NCBI GenBank assembly: GCA_029977305.1
Contig: JAPOLF010000018.1
Span: 1-16,228 of the forward strand
DNA from: a bacterium
Lineage (GTDB): Bacteria > Chloroflexota > Chloroflexia > Thermomicrobiales > UBA6265
Direction: 5' to 3'
DNA length: 16,228 nucleotides
The notes under the pieces were generated by a model. The model ran no database searches, was not told the DNA's origin, and worked only from the letters and a program-made list of their open reading frames with translations. This document shows positions 15,510-16,228 of the stretch, one piece after another. Each line of letters starts with the position of its first letter. Position 1 is the first letter of the stretch. The position numbers and the translations under genes are program-made.

Positions 15510-15515
15510 TAGCAT
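15510..15515 (+). promoter_or_regulatory. Possible -10 element TAGCAT upstream of the translin gene
   Basis: TAGCAT lies 36 nt before the ATG at 15552, just after the hairpin that closes the previous gene. No -35 match is seen. Confidence 0.3.
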
Positions 15516-15551
15516 CCCTGCACGAGCACGCCGCACCCAGTGAGGCCAAAC

Positions 15552-16228
15552 ATGCACGACGGACCATCTGCCCGCCAACTCACCGACGACATCATCCGCC
15601 GTTTCGAGCGGGTCGCCTCCGCCCGAGACGGTGCGGTGGGGGAGGGGAGATACCTCATCCGCCTCGCGGCCAACAGCGTTCGCGCAACCCATCGCAATGA
15701 CTTGGCAGAAGCAGAGGCCCTCCTCACCGAGGCCGCTACCCGCCTCCGCGCCCTCGCCGTCGGTCTCAGCGCCGTCCCCAACGTCTACTGGGCCGGCTAT
15801 GTCCAAGACGCCATGAAAGAGGTCGCCGAGGCCGCCATCACCCTCGCCATCGTCGCCGAGCGACCCCTCCCGTCTCCCGCCGACCTCGGGGTCGAGGACG
15901 CCGCCTACCTCAACGCCCTCGCCGAGGCTGCCAGCGAACTTCGCCGCCAAGTCCTCGACCGCCTCCGCGCCGGTGACCTCCCCCGCGCCGAGGAACTCCT
16001 CGAGACCATGGACGATATCTACGCCGCCCTCGTCACCGTCGATTTCCCCGATGCCATCACCGGAGGCCTTCGCCGCACCACCGATCAACTCCGGGCCGTC
16101 CTCGAGCGCACCCGCGGCGACGTCACCATCGCCGTCACCCAAGGTCGCGTCGAACGTGCCCTTCGCGATGCCCTCGGTGGCGGCTTCGACGGCCTCCTCG
16201 CCGCGCCATTCCCGGCGGATGCGGACCT
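15552..16228 (+). CDS. Translin-family protein (3' end beyond window)
   Basis: The frame runs 225 codons to the window end without a stop. The all-helical sequence shows the translin pattern clearly: an N-terminal helix with IIRRFERVASARD, an internal IRLAANSVRATHRND, WAGYVQDAMKEVAEAAI, YLNALAEAASELRRQVLDRL, ETMDDIYAALVTVDFPDA and the closing GLRRTTDQLRAVLERTRGDV. Translins form ring-shaped oligomers that bind single-stranded RNA or DNA; with the TRAX partner some have endoribonuclease activity. The family is best known from eukaryotes and archaea but occurs in some bacteria. The length reached here (225 aa) is already about full size, so only a few residues are probably missing. The ATG at 15552 has GTGAGG about 7 nt upstream. 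A role in RNA binding is inferred from the family only. Confidence 0.9.
   Translation, partial: MHDGPSARQLTDDIIRRFERVASARDGAVGEGRYLIRLAANSVRATHRNDLAEAEALLTEAATRLRALAVGLSAVPNVYWAGYVQDAMKEVAEAAITLAIVAERPLPSPADLGVEDAAYLNALAEAASELRRQVLDRLRAGDLPRAEELLETMDDIYAALVTVDFPDAITGGLRRTTDQLRAVLERTRGDVTIAVTQGRVERALRDALGGGFDGLLAAPFPADAD

Noticed and set aside
14061..16142. 693-codon minus-strand open frame
   Set aside because: It is antisense to the membrane protein and translin genes and also runs into the leuS promoter region; its acidic repetitive composition is typical of antisense shadow.

Overview
This is a GC-rich window (roughly 60-65% G+C) with strong C/G-ending codon bias, from a bacterium. A T-box-controlled leuS, a split glycine decarboxylase (GcvPB type), a KdpD/KdpE-like pair next to a KimA-like permease, a bacterial translin and a CcdA/TlpA-type redox pair together suggest a Chloroflexota (Thermomicrobia-like) genome. 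That assignment is an inference; no rRNA is present.

Layout. (1) 1-540, minus: the start of an unknown membrane-anchored protein that runs off the left edge. (2) 663-4914, plus: a truncated KdpD-like sensor kinase, a KdpE-like regulator and a KimA-related APC permease, probably a potassium-homeostasis module without kdpFABC in view; a perfect 11-bp inverted repeat lies between regulator and permease. (3) 5049-6290 an MFS transporter and 6393-7859 glycine dehydrogenase subunit 2, both plus. (4) 7883-7912 a hairpin terminator between convergent genes. (5) 7939-9233, minus: a CcdA-type membrane protein translationally coupled (GTGA) to an exported thioredoxin-fold protein. The latter has an in-frame TGA exactly where the first cysteine of the active-site CxxC should be, followed by a bacterial SECIS-like hairpin, so it is probably a selenoprotein that ordinary gene callers would split in two. 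(6) 9302-13722, minus: leuS followed 11 nt later by an ABC exporter. (7) 13757-14176, minus: the leuS leader. It has a good promoter, a complete T-box riboswitch (Stem I with a CUC leucine specifier, a IIA/B pseudoknot, the antiterminator and a terminator) and, inside the leader between the pseudoknot and the antiterminator, a complete tRNA-Ala(GGC) on top of a long interrupted helix. (8) 14280-15446, plus, divergent: an unknown polytopic membrane protein. (9) 15552 to the right edge, plus: a translin-family protein, cut by the window end.

The two discoveries most worth following are the selenocysteine TlpA-like/CcdA pair (8607-9233) and the tRNA gene embedded in a leucine T-box leader (13757-14080). 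Both were read directly from the sequence; I know of no described example of the second, but could not search.
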